Below are positions 1 through 8,233 of a DNA stretch of 64,000 nt, in pieces. Origin of the DNA: Hydrogenophaga sp. PBL-H3 (GTDB lineage: Bacteria; Pseudomonadota; Gammaproteobacteria; Burkholderiales; Burkholderiaceae_C); assembly GCF_010104355.1 (NCBI RefSeq), contig NZ_CP044972.1:1488001-1552000 (forward strand), written 5' to 3'. The notes beneath the pieces are model-generated. The model was not told the DNA's origin. It worked only from the letters and a program-made list of their open reading frames with translations, and searched no databases. A program made the translations under genes and the position numbers. Each line of letters begins with the position of its first letter. Position 1 is the stretch's first letter.

Positions 1-1194
1 CTCGATGGCGCCATACGGCCCGGTGCCGGTCATCATGGGGAAGGTATTGGTGGGTAGCTCCATCTGCATCTCGCCCATGTCGGCCATGCCGCGTTCGCCC
101 ATGACCATGTAGTCGGGCACGGCGCGCTGCAGCGGCTTCACCAGACCTCGGTGGTCCACGCCGATCATGGTGGGCACGCCGTGGCCCATGGCGCCCATGG
201 TGTGGTGGCTCTTGTGGCAGTGCATGGCCCAGTCTCCCGGCTCGTCGGCCACGAACTCCAGCTGGCGCATCTGTCCCACGGCCACGTCGGTGGTGACCTC
301 GGGCCAGCGAGAGCCCTTGGGTGTGGGGCCGCCGTCGGTACCGGTCACTTCAAACTCGATGCCGTGGATGTGGATCGGGTGGTTGGTCATGGTGAGGTTG
401 CCCACGCGCACGCGCACCCGCTCGCCCAGGCGCGCCACCAGCGGCGTGATGCCGGGGAACACGCGGCTGTTCCAGCTCCAGATGTTCTGGTCGAGCATGG
501 TGTTGACCTGCGGCGTCATGCTGCCGGGCTCCACGTCGAAAGCGTTGAGCAGGAAGCAGTAGTCGCGCTGCACGTCCTCGATCAGCGGGTGCTTGGCCTT
601 CGGGTGCGTGATCCACAGGCCCATCATGCCCATGGCCATCTGCGTCATTTCATCGGCGTGCGGGTGGTACATGAAAGTGCCGGGGCGCCGTGCGGTGAAC
701 TCGTAGACGAAGGTCTGCCCGGGCTTGATCTGCGGCTGGTTCAGGCCACCCACTCCGTCCATGCCGTTGGGCAGGCGCTGGCCGTGCCAGTGGATGGTGG
801 TGTGTTCGGGCAGGCGGTTGGTCACATAGATGCGCACCTGGTCGCCCTCGACCACCTCGATGGTCGGGCCCGGGCTCTGCCCGTTGTAGCCCCACATGTT
901 GACCATGAAGCCCGGCGCCATCTCGCGCACCACAGGCTCGGCCACGAGGTGGAATTCCTTCACACCTGCGTTCATGCGCCAGGGCGCGGTCCAGCCGTTG
1001 AGCGTGACCACCGGGTTGTAGGGCCGGCCTGCGCCCGTCACCCCCGGGGGCGTCCAGGGCGGGGCGGTGTTGGCAGAGGTTTGCTGCACGGGCTCGGGGA
1101 TGGCGGCCAGGGCCACGCGGCTCACGCTGGTGGCCGCCACGGCGCCCACGGCAGCGCCAGCCAGCCAGTTTCTTCGGTTCATCGTCTTGTTCAT
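1..1194 (-). CDS. Multicopper oxidase (CopA/laccase-like), 3' end outside window
   Basis: Periplasmic copper oxidase; 398 codons are visible and the C-terminus lies beyond base 1. The N-terminus has a twin-arginine signal (NRRNWLAGAAVGAV, residues 6-19), as expected for an enzyme exported folded with its copper. All four copper-binding signatures are present in order: TIHWHG (about residue 133), YHPHAD (about 175), HPIHIHG (about 270) and HCHKSHHTMGAM (from residue 325), which supplies the Cys, His and Met ligands of the type 1 site. Start ATG at 1194 lies one base after the stop of the TolC-family gene, so the two are co-transcribed. Family knowledge: such enzymes oxidise Cu(I) or phenolics in copper resistance. 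The substrate cannot be told from sequence. Confidence 0.9.
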   Translation of the reverse strand, partial: MNKTMNRRNWLAGAAVGAVAATSVSRVALAAIPEPVQQTSANTAPPWTPPGVTGAGRPYNPVVTLNGWTAPWRMNAGVKEFHLVAEPVVREMAPGFMVNMWGYNGQSPGPTIEVVEGDQVRIYVTNRLPEHTTIHWHGQRLPNGMDGVGGLNQPQIKPGQTFVYEFTARRPGTFMYHPHADEMTQMAMGMMGLWITHPKAKHPLIEDVQRDYCFLLNAFDVEPGSMTPQVNTMLDQNIWSWNSRVFPGITPLVARLGERVRVRVGNLTMTNHPIHIHGIEFEVTGTDGGPTPKGSRWPEVTTDVAVGQMRQLEFVADEPGDWAMHCHKSHHTMGAMGHGVPTMIGVDHRGLVKPLQRAVPDYMVMGERGMADMGEMQMELPTNTFPMMTGTGPYGAIE

Positions 1195-1195
1195 G

Positions 1196-2602
1196 TCAGT
1201 GTCCTGCCGGGGTGGTGGTGGTGCCTGCGCCGGCGTTGGAGGCGGTGTCGGGGCCGGCGTAGCCGGCACCGTTCAGCAGGGCTTGCCAGTCGGCATGGGC
1301 GCGCCAGTAGTCGCGCCGGGCCTGCAAGGCGGCGTCAAGCGACTGCATGCGCTCGCGCGCGCTGGCGAGCAGGTCCCAGCTGCTCTGCAACATGCCGTTG
1401 TAGCGCAGCACGGTTTCCTGCTCCAGGGCGGCTTGCAGCTGGGCCACCACGTTTTGCGCATGCAGCGCGCTGGCGTGGCGGGCCTGCAGCTCCGCCCAGG
1501 CCTGGCGTGCCATGGAGCGGCGCTCGCTCGCGGCGCGCAGCAAGCTGGCCTCGGCGCGGGTCGCGCGCTCCAGGGGGTGGTCGCGCAGCAGCGAGAGGTT
1601 GCCGATGTGCGGTGGGGTCGACGCTGTGCCCGGGTCGGGCATGGCCACCAGGGCGGCGTCCACCGCCGCGGCCCAGGTCTGCCGGCGGCTTGCGCTCACG
1701 GCGTTGAGTTCGCGCTGTGCCTCGGTGCGTTGCAGATTGAGCAGTGGATCAGCTCGCAGCACGGCTGCCTCCAGTGTGGTTTCGCTCAGACCAGCGCCTG
1801 GGGCCGCGCGCGGCGGCGGGGCCGGCAGGCTCGCCGGCAGGCGCTCGCCCAGCCGGGCCACGGCTTGTGCATCCCACAGGCCGAGCAGTTGGGCGAGCCG
1901 TTCCTGGGCGGCCAGGGCCGTGCCCTGCGCATTCACGCTGACCTGCCAGGCGCTGGCTTCGGTCAGCTGTTCGCGCATCAGCTTGGCCTGGCTCCAGTTG
2001 CCGGCCACCACCATGCGCCGGCCAAGTTCGCTGCCGGTGCGCGTGGCGTCCCACAGCTCGCTGGCGTGGCGCCAGCTCTGGCGCGCGCTCACCGCGTCGA
2101 CCCAGGCGCGCTGCACGTCGCGCACGTGGCCGGCGTAGGCCACCTGCACGGCGGCCTGGTCGAGCGCGTTCATGTCGGCGTGGGTGAACAGGTCGGGCCG
2201 CAGGCGCAAGGACAGGCGCAGCGCCTGCGCCACATCCAGCGGCTCGGGGCGGGCGCTGTTGCCTTCAGCCGCGGGCGCGGCGTCACCGGGGTTGCGGGCT
2301 TCCCAGCGCAGCAGGTCGGCGTGGCCTCGCGGGAACTCGGCAACGCGCTCGTTGGCGCGTTGCCAGATCTCGCGTGCCCGGGCGATGTCGGCCGGGCGCT
2401 CTTGCGGCGCGGTGGCGCCAGTGGCGGGCAGGGCCAACGGTGCCACAGCCGATGCGGGGGTCGCCGGATCGGCGGCTTGAAGCGCGTTGTCAGGCTGCGC
2501 CAGCGCCGGCCATCCGAGCGCCGACAGGCAGATCAGGCTCAAGGCCGCGATGCAACTGCGCGTGTGTGTGAAAGGCGGTGACAACCGCCGCAAAACCACC
2601 AT
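1196..2602 (-). CDS. TolC-family outer membrane efflux protein
   Basis: 468-residue outer membrane factor. An N-terminal signal peptide ends near ALAQ (residues 20-36), followed by an alanine- and arginine-rich helical body typical of the TolC/OEP family, with two repeats. The ATG at 2602 is preceded by a good ribosome site (CAGGAG). The gene lies between a His/Cys-rich exported protein and the multicopper oxidase, one base from the latter. This context suggests a copper or metal efflux or export role rather than drug efflux. No inner-membrane pump is visible in this operon, but it may lie beyond the window start. Could alternatively be a CusC-like partner of a CzcA/CusA pump encoded elsewhere. 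Confidence 0.85.
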   Translation of the reverse strand: MVVLRRLSPPFTHTRSCIAALSLICLSALGWPALAQPDNALQAADPATPASAVAPLALPATGATAPQERPADIARAREIWQRANERVAEFPRGHADLLRWEARNPGDAAPAAEGNSARPEPLDVAQALRLSLRLRPDLFTHADMNALDQAAVQVAYAGHVRDVQRAWVDAVSARQSWRHASELWDATRTGSELGRRMVVAGNWSQAKLMREQLTEASAWQVSVNAQGTALAAQERLAQLLGLWDAQAVARLGERLPASLPAPPPRAAPGAGLSETTLEAAVLRADPLLNLQRTEAQRELNAVSASRRQTWAAAVDAALVAMPDPGTASTPPHIGNLSLLRDHPLERATRAEASLLRAASERRSMARQAWAELQARHASALHAQNVVAQLQAALEQETVLRYNGMLQSSWDLLASARERMQSLDAALQARRDYWRAHADWQALLNGAGYAGPDTASNAGAGTTTTPAGH

Positions 2603-2684
2603 GAAAATCTCCTGAAATCACGAACCGACGCCCGCTGCCGCAGCCTTGGTCGGGCTGCTGCGGACGCACCTGTGGCATGTGAAC

Positions 2685-3029
2685 TCAGGAAATGGGTGGT
2701 TTGATGCCCCGTTGGGCCTCGGTGCTGGCGAATCGATCGGCGGGCGGTGCGAGCCGGCTGTGCACCGTGGGTGGGGTCTGCACGCCGGGCATGGCCATTG
2801 CCAGGGCTGGGCCATTGCAGACATCACAGGCGCTGTGTGGGTGGTCGCCGTCGTTCTGAGCCGATGTGGCGTGCTCGTCACAAGCGCAATGGTCGTGACC
2901 GGTGCCGTGCTCTTCCATGACCATGGTCGCGTGGGCGGGCAGGGTCAACATCTCCACCGCCATGGCGTCGCCCACCCAGCCGCGCAGGGGCAGCAAGGCG
3001 ATCATGAGGACGAGGAACCAGTGGCGCAT
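2685..3029 (-). CDS. Small exported His/Cys-rich protein, probable copper-associated (DUF2946/CopL-like)
   Basis: 114 residues starting at ATG 3029, with a clear signal peptide (MRHWFLVLMIALLPLRGW). The mature part carries two metal-ligand clusters, HGTGHDHCACDEH and HPHSACDVC, spaced by about ten residues, followed by a hydrophobic stretch and a proline-rich tail. Cys/His spacing of this kind is known from DUF2946 and CopL-like proteins found in copper operons; I do not recognise a catalytic domain. It is the first gene of the minus-strand operon that continues into TolC and the multicopper oxidase. Two palindromes lie just upstream. Role in copper binding or sensing is inference from composition and position. 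Confidence 0.7.
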   Translation of the reverse strand: MRHWFLVLMIALLPLRGWVGDAMAVEMLTLPAHATMVMEEHGTGHDHCACDEHATSAQNDGDHPHSACDVCNGPALAMAMPGVQTPPTVHSRLAPPADRFASTEAQRGIKPPIS

Positions 3030-3040
3030 GGGTATGGATG

Positions 3041-3094
3041 ATACGGATCGATCGGTATTGGTTCCATCCGTCCGGGTTGAAACCGGTTGTTTCA
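3041..3094 (-). promoter_or_regulatory. Two palindromes upstream of the copper operon
   Basis: An 18-bp near-perfect palindrome, ATACGGATCGATCGGTAT at 3041-3058 (8 of 9 pairs), sits 12 bases before the ATG at 3029. A second one at 3078-3094 has arms TGAAAC and GTTTCA around an AACCGGTT core and overlaps the stop codon of the DUF1223 gene. Position directly before the first gene of the copper operon suggests operator sites. I do not recognise a CueR or CopR consensus in either. Confidence 0.4.
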
Positions 3095-3826
3095 GATGGG
3101 GCATTGCAGCACCAGCGCCTGCACCGGCTGGGTGAGCGTGGGGTCGCTCACCACGAAGGCCACACGCTGCGTCGAGCCAGCGGGCAGCACGAGCCGGGCG
3201 CTGTTGCCATGCGCGGCGCTCCAGGAGGGCACCGGTTGGTACCTGCTCACCACATGGTCGTGGCGGAGATCTTCGCCAGCGTTCTCGCCTCGCGTGACCT
3301 TGCTCACCAGGCCGTCCTGCAGCACCGCCCAGTAGCCCGCCAGCTCGGTGCCCTGGGTGGCCGCGATCTGCGCCGTGACCACGTTGCCCTGGCGGCTCAG
3401 CCGCAAGGCCGGCGCGGCCGCGGCGGGCAAGCCACCCAGGCTGCTGGCGCTCTGGCCGTTCCAGTCGCGGTGGTCGCGCCCGTTGAGCACCACCTGGGGC
3501 GTGTAGACGTGTTTGCCACCCAGGGCCTCCTTCATCCGGTATTGCCGGGCGGTGGTTTCCGGTGTGGCGAACGGATCGCGCCAGCCCAGGTGGTTCCAGT
3601 AGTTCACGTGGAAGGAGAGGGCAAGCACGTTGTCCCTGGCCTTGAGGGTGGAGAGCCAGCGGTCGGCCGGTGGGCACGAGCTGCAGCCTTCGGACGTGTA
3701 GAGCTCCACCACGGCCGGTGGTCGGGGTCCCGAGCGGATTTCGCAGCTTTGGGCGGCCGCCCCCACCGTGAGGAAAACGCCTGCGAGGGCGGCGAGGGTG
3801 GGCAGAGCGCGTGGGGTGGTGGGCAT
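3092..3826 (-). CDS. DUF1223 thioredoxin-like exported protein
   Basis: Thioredoxin-fold DUF1223 family protein, 244 residues from ATG 3826. The start is chosen because GGAG lies six bases before it; an in-frame ATG two codons earlier has the GGAG directly abutting it. A signal peptide (to about residue 26, AAAQS) precedes the family signature VELYTSEGCSSCPPADRWL, which holds a CxxC redox motif, then ALSFHVNYWNHLGW and the TPQVVLNG strand. Function of the family is not established; periplasmic thiol chemistry is implied by the CxxC. Placed upstream of the copper operon in the same direction, so a role in copper or thiol homeostasis is possible but unproven. Confidence 0.85.
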   Translation of the reverse strand: MPTTPRALPTLAALAGVFLTVGAAAQSCEIRSGPRPPAVVELYTSEGCSSCPPADRWLSTLKARDNVLALSFHVNYWNHLGWRDPFATPETTARQYRMKEALGGKHVYTPQVVLNGRDHRDWNGQSASSLGGLPAAAAPALRLSRQGNVVTAQIAATQGTELAGYWAVLQDGLVSKVTRGENAGEDLRHDHVVSRYQPVPSWSAAHGNSARLVLPAGSTQRVAFVVSDPTLTQPVQALVLQCPI

Positions 3827-3915
3827 GGCCATCTCCGAAGGTGGTGATGGCGGTTGGTCGGCCACCGACCTGCTGGCTTACACCCGAACCGATGGGAGGT
3901 GGGTGGCCGCTCGGG

Positions 3916-4998
3916 TCAGCGCAGGTCGGGGGCCACGCCGAAGCGCACCGGCTCCGCCCTGGGTGCGGGTGGTGCCAGTCCGGCGGTGGCCGGCGGGCTG
4001 GCCACCGCCGGCGGCGGCACCATGCCGCGCTGCTGCATCACGGCGCGCAAGCGGTCGGGGTAGTCGGTGATCAGTCCGTCCACCCCCCAGTCGATCAGGC
4101 GCGCCATGTCGTTGGGCTCGTTCACCGTCCAGGGAATCACGCGCAGGTTTAGCGAACGGGCCCGCGCCAGCGTGGCCTGGCTCAGGTCGTTGAAGTGGGG
4201 CGACCAGAGCCTGCCGCCAGCGGCCGCCACCATGGTCGGAGCATCCTCGAAATCGGCGAGCTTCAGGCCCGAGGTCCATTCACCTTCGGCCAGCGTGTTG
4301 AAGCGGGCGAGCTGGGCCGACAGGAACGACAGCGGCAGGCCCGGCGCGATCGACTGGCTGGCCTTGAGCACGCGCCAGTCAAAGCTTTGCAGGGTCGTGC
4401 GCGAGGCCATGCCCTGGCTGTTGATGACGGACGCCACCGCGCGCACGAAGGCTTCGGGTTCGGGCGACTCGTCGGGGCGGCGCGGATGCAGCTTGAGCTC
4501 GATGTTGAAGCGAACATGACCGGCTCCCAGCCGCTTGACCCGCTCGAAGAGGGCGGCCAGTGTGGGGATGCGCTCACCGTCTTGTGGCGCCTGGTTCTGG
4601 AAATCGCGCGCGTAGCGGCTGGCCGGGTTGATGCGCCCCACATCCAGGCCGGCGATCTGCTCCAGGCTGAGCTGGTTGAAGGGTTTGCCGCGCGACTGCA
4701 GCCACTTGCCGCTGGCATCGCGGGTGATGTCGGGGTTGGGCGCGGTGTCGTGCGAGACCACCGGCACCCCCTCGGCGCTGAGCACCACGTCGAATTCGAG
4801 GGTGGTCACGCCGATGGCCAGGGCCTGTTCGATGCCGGCGAGCGTGTTCTCGGGTGCCAGGCCCCGCGCGCCCCGGTGGCCCTGCGCGTCAAAGGCCAGC
4901 GCAGCGCCCGCGCACCACACCGACAGGCCCAGCGCGGTGGTGCAACTCCAGCGCAGCCACGAGAGCCGTTGAACGGTGAACGGGGGTTGCGTGGTCAT
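3916..4998 (-). CDS. Glycerophosphodiester phosphodiesterase, exported
   Basis: Hydrolyses glycerophosphodiesters to glycerol-3-phosphate and an alcohol. 360 residues, start ATG 4998 behind GAGGAGG. The signal peptide is followed by the GDPD active-site block HRGARGLAPENT (about residue 41) and the metal-binding TLEFDVVLSAEGVPVVSHD, then PWTVNEPNDMARLIDWGVDGLITDYPD near residue 300, all hallmarks of a TIM-barrel GDPD. A proline/alanine-rich tail of about 35 residues follows the domain. Periplasmic location is inferred from the N-terminal hydrophobic segment. It stands alone, with the aap operon upstream on the same strand about 90 bases away. Confidence 0.92.
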   Translation of the reverse strand: MTTQPPFTVQRLSWLRWSCTTALGLSVWCAGAALAFDAQGHRGARGLAPENTLAGIEQALAIGVTTLEFDVVLSAEGVPVVSHDTAPNPDITRDASGKWLQSRGKPFNQLSLEQIAGLDVGRINPASRYARDFQNQAPQDGERIPTLAALFERVKRLGAGHVRFNIELKLHPRRPDESPEPEAFVRAVASVINSQGMASRTTLQSFDWRVLKASQSIAPGLPLSFLSAQLARFNTLAEGEWTSGLKLADFEDAPTMVAAAGGRLWSPHFNDLSQATLARARSLNLRVIPWTVNEPNDMARLIDWGVDGLITDYPDRLRAVMQQRGMVPPPAVASPPATAGLAPPAPRAEPVRFGVAPDLR

Positions 4999-5086
4999 GT
5001 GGGCCTCCTCGAGAACCCGCGCATTGTGTCAGCGCCACATGACCCTCACAAGTCAAACAACCTGCCGTGAAAAGAAGCGTTACGAA

Positions 5087-5830
5087 TCAATGCCCGAGGA
5101 TCTTGGAGAGGAAGTCCCGGCTGCGTTCGTTCTGCGGGTGGTTGAAGAATTCGGTGGGCGTGTTCTGCTCCACGATCTGGCCCTGGTCCATGAAAATCAC
5201 GCGGTCGGCCACGGCCTTGGCGAAGCCCATTTCGTGGGTCACGCAGATCATGGTGATGCCCAGGTTGGCCAGCTCCACCATCACGTCGAGCACCTCCTTG
5301 ATCATCTCCGGGTCGAGCGCCGAAGTGGGCTCGTCGAACAGCATGATCTTGGGCGTGAGGCACAGCGCGCGCGCAATCGCCACGCGCTGCTGCTGGCCAC
5401 CCGAGAGCTGCAAGGGGTACTTGCCGGCCTGTTCGGCAATGCGCACCCGCTGCAGCTGCACCATGGCCTTCTCCTCGGCCTCCTTCTTGGGCATCTTGCC
5501 GACCCACATCGGGGATAGCGTGAGGTTTTCCAGCACGGTCAGGTGCGGGAACAGGTTGAACTGCTGGAACACCATGCCCACGTTCTTGCGCACCTGGTCG
5601 ATCGCCTTGATGTCGTCGGTGAGCTCGATGCCGTCAACGAACAGATGGCCTTGCTGGTGTTCCTCCAGGCGGTTGATGCAGCGGATCAGCGTGGACTTGC
5701 CCGAGCCCGAAGGGCCGCAGACCACGATGCGCTCGCCCTTGGCCACATCGAGATCGATGTCGCGCAGCACGTGGAAGTCGTTGCCGTACCACTTGTTGAC
5801 CTTGTCGAAACGGATGATGGGATCTGACAT
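5087..5830 (-). CDS. aapP: General L-amino acid ABC transporter, ATP-binding subunit
   Basis: 247-residue ABC ATPase of the polar amino-acid uptake family. Walker [11 protein letters not shown] (about residue 38), Q-loop FQQFNLFPH, signature LSGGQQQR (about 143) and Walker [13 protein letters not shown] (about 166) followed by the switch His in VTHEMGF are all intact. It is the last gene of aapJ-aapQ-aapM-aapP on the minus strand, 12 bases after aapM. It energises uptake of a broad range of L-amino acids through the AapQM channel. Confidence 0.93.
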   Translation of the reverse strand: MSDPIIRFDKVNKWYGNDFHVLRDIDLDVAKGERIVVCGPSGSGKSTLIRCINRLEEHQQGHLFVDGIELTDDIKAIDQVRKNVGMVFQQFNLFPHLTVLENLTLSPMWVGKMPKKEAEEKAMVQLQRVRIAEQAGKYPLQLSGGQQQRVAIARALCLTPKIMLFDEPTSALDPEMIKEVLDVMVELANLGITMICVTHEMGFAKAVADRVIFMDQGQIVEQNTPTEFFNHPQNERSRDFLSKILGH

Positions 5831-5842
5831 GTTCTTGTTCCT

Positions 5843-6952
5843 TCAGCGGGCCTTGCTGGCGCTCAGTTGCTTCTCCACCCACAGGCTGTAGCGCGACATC
5901 GCGAAGCAGACCGTGAAGTAGATGAGGGTGATGAAGAGGTAGGCCTCCAGCTTGAACGGGCGCCAGTTCACGTCGGCGTTGAGTGCCAGCGCCAGTGCAC
6001 CGGTGAGCTCGTAGAGCGAGACGATGGTCACCAGCGAGGTGTCCTTGAACAGCGAGATGAAGGTGTTCATGATGCTGGGCACCACCATGGCCAGGGCCTG
6101 CGGCAGCACGATCTTGCGTTGGGTCTGCCAGTAGCTCAGGCCCAGCGTGTCGGCCGCTTCCAGCTGGCCCTTGGGAATGGCCTGCAGACCACCGCGGATG
6201 ATCTCGGCCATGTAGGCCGCAGCAAACAACGTGATGCCCGCGATCACGCGCACCAGCACGTCCAGCGTCACGCCCTGCGGCATGAACAGCGGAAACATGA
6301 AGGAAGCCATGAACAGCACCGAGATCAGCGGCACGCCACGGATGAGTTCGATGTAGACGATGCAGGCGGTGCGGATGGCGGGCAGCCGCCCACGCCGCCC
6401 CAGCGCCACCACCACCGCCAGCGGGAAGGCCAGGAAGATGGACAGCGTGGCCAGCATCACGGTCAGTGGCAGGCCGCCCCAGAGGTCGGTGCGCACACCG
6501 GACAGGCCGAACACGCCGCCGCCCATGAGGATGAAGAACAGCGCCAGGATGCCCACCCACATGAGCGCCAGCCAGGCCTTCCAGAAGAAACGCACACAAC
6601 TCAGGACGAGGCCGCCCATCATGAGCGAGGTGGCCAGCAGCGGGCGCCATTGTTCGTCGAACGGGTAACGGCCAAACAGCATGACGCGGTACTTCTCGGC
6701 CACCACGCCCCAGCAGGCGCCCACGCCGCGGGCGGCCTGGCAGGCGTCGGCGTCGGGGCGCATCACGGCGTCGATCAGCATCCAGCGGATGAAGCCGGGC
6801 AGCACCCAGGCCAGCAGGCCGAGCACGAACAGCGTGACGAGGGTGCTGCGCCAGTCGGCGAACAGGTTGTGCCGGATCCAGGGCACGAGGCCCGAGCTCT
6901 TCACCGGGGAAGGGCGGGGGGCGATGGGCGCGAACGTGTCGGACATGCTCAT
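5843..6952 (-). CDS. aapM: General L-amino acid ABC transporter permease
   Basis: Inner-membrane permease with several transmembrane helices and the EAA loop (AADTLGLSYWQTQRKIVLPQA) that docks the ATPase. ATG 6952 overlaps the TGA of aapQ as ATGA; a second in-frame ATG at 6946 has the better spacing from AAGGAG, so the true start may be two codons later. About 369 residues, matching the long AapM type with an N-terminal extension rather than the short HisM type. Contains a cysteine pair in a periplasmic loop (ACQAARGVGACWG) that could form a disulfide. Confidence 0.92.
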   Translation of the reverse strand: MSMSDTFAPIAPRPSPVKSSGLVPWIRHNLFADWRSTLVTLFVLGLLAWVLPGFIRWMLIDAVMRPDADACQAARGVGACWGVVAEKYRVMLFGRYPFDEQWRPLLATSLMMGGLVLSCVRFFWKAWLALMWVGILALFFILMGGGVFGLSGVRTDLWGGLPLTVMLATLSIFLAFPLAVVVALGRRGRLPAIRTACIVYIELIRGVPLISVLFMASFMFPLFMPQGVTLDVLVRVIAGITLFAAAYMAEIIRGGLQAIPKGQLEAADTLGLSYWQTQRKIVLPQALAMVVPSIMNTFISLFKDTSLVTIVSLYELTGALALALNADVNWRPFKLEAYLFITLIYFTVCFAMSRYSLWVEKQLSASKAR

Positions 6953-8124
6953 CGCTCCTTGATCGCCACGCGCTGGTTGTACCAGTTCATCAGCAGCGAG
7001 GTGCTGAGCGAGGTGGTGAGGTAGACCAGCATGATGATGGCGATGCACTCCACCGCGCGGCCGCTCTGGTTGATGGTGGTGTTGGCGATCGACACCACGT
7101 CGGGGTAGCCGATGGCCACCGCCAGCGACGAGTTCTTGGTCAGGTTGAGGTACTGGTTGGTCAGGGGCGGCACGATCACCCGCATGGCTTGGGGCAGCAC
7201 CACCAGCTTCATCTTCTGGCGCGGGTTCAGGCCCAGCGCGGCGGCCGCTTCGTCCTGGCCCCGGCTGACCGACTGGATGCCGCTTCGCACCACCTCGGCC
7301 ACGAAGGCCGAGGTGTACATGACCAATCCCACCAGAATGGTCATGAACTCGGGGGTGGCCGACACGCCGCCGTCAACCATGAACACCAGCTGCTCGGGCA
7401 CGTTCCAAGCTGTCGGCATGCCGGAGGCAGCCCAGCCGGCGAAGGCACACGCGATCACCAGCGCGATGGGGGTCCACAGGCGGTCACCATCGTGCCCGGT
7501 GGCTTCAAACCGCTGTTGAACCCGGCGCAGCCACAGCCACACGGCCACCAGCCCCACGGCCGCCCCTGCCGTGGCGGCACCCAGGCCGGCCGCGGGGTAG
7601 GGGAAGGCGAACCCGCCCTTGCTCAGGAAAAACAGGCCTGACAGATTCCAGGCCTCGTTGGAGGCCGGCAGGACATCGATGAAGATGAGGTACCACATCA
7701 GCAGCTGCAGCAGGATGGGCACGTTGCGGAACAGCTCGACGTAGCCGTAGCAGATGCCGCGCACCAGGCCGTTGCGCGAGAAGCGGCCCACGCCCAGCAG
7801 AACCCCCAGCAGGGTGGTGAACAGGATGCCGAGTGCGGCCACCTTCAGGGTGTTGAGCACACCGACCCAGATGGCCTTGCCGTAGCTCTCGCTCGGGTCG
7901 TAGGTGATGAGGGTTTCGCCGATGTCGAAGCCGGCGGCAGAGCCCAGAAAGTCGAAGCCGCTCTGGATGCCACGCACCTGCATGTTGCGTTGCGTGTTGT
8001 GCGCCAGAAACCAGATGCCGAGTGCGATCACGACCAGCGCGATCAACTGGAACAGCAGGCCACGGGTGGCCCGGCTGTTGAGCGACCACTGGCGCCTGCG
8101 GGGAGGGGGAGAAGGGGATTTCAA
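6949..8124 (-). CDS. aapQ: General L-amino acid ABC transporter permease
   Basis: 391-residue partner permease of AapM with the EAA loop AAAALGLNPRQKMKLVVLPQA near residue 305 and an inserted hydrophilic region (about 200-245) typical of AapQ. The start codon appears to be TTG at 8124: no ATG or GTG is available upstream of the first membrane helix, and GAGG lies five bases before the TTG. It follows aapJ after a 109-base gap that carries a strong hairpin, so it is expected to be expressed less than aapJ. Confidence 0.9.
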   Translation of the reverse strand: MKSPSPPPRRRQWSLNSRATRGLLFQLIALVVIALGIWFLAHNTQRNMQVRGIQSGFDFLGSAAGFDIGETLITYDPSESYGKAIWVGVLNTLKVAALGILFTTLLGVLLGVGRFSRNGLVRGICYGYVELFRNVPILLQLLMWYLIFIDVLPASNEAWNLSGLFFLSKGGFAFPYPAAGLGAATAGAAVGLVAVWLWLRRVQQRFEATGHDGDRLWTPIALVIACAFAGWAASGMPTAWNVPEQLVFMVDGGVSATPEFMTILVGLVMYTSAFVAEVVRSGIQSVSRGQDEAAAALGLNPRQKMKLVVLPQAMRVIVPPLTNQYLNLTKNSSLAVAIGYPDVVSIANTTINQSGRAVECIAIIMLVYLTTSLSTSLLMNWYNQRVAIKER

Positions 8125-8166
8125 GACAGCCTCGGAGGTGGGTGAACCAGAAAGAGCTTGAAAAGA

Positions 8167-8192
8167 AGCACCGGAGCTTTCGCCCCGGTGCT
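8167..8192 (-). terminator. Hairpin between aapJ and aapQ (attenuating terminator)
   Basis: Perfect 8-bp stem (AGCACCGG at 8167-8174 with CCGGTGCT at 8185-8192), 10-base loop, followed on the minus strand by TCTTTTC. It lies 42 bases after the aapJ stop and before aapQ. Known from many ABC operons: such a partial terminator gives excess binding protein over membrane subunits. Strength cannot be judged by eye. Confidence 0.7.
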
Positions 8193-8233
8193 CTTGACTG
8201 TCGGGTTGCCGTGCTGCGCAGCGGCGTGCGGGT

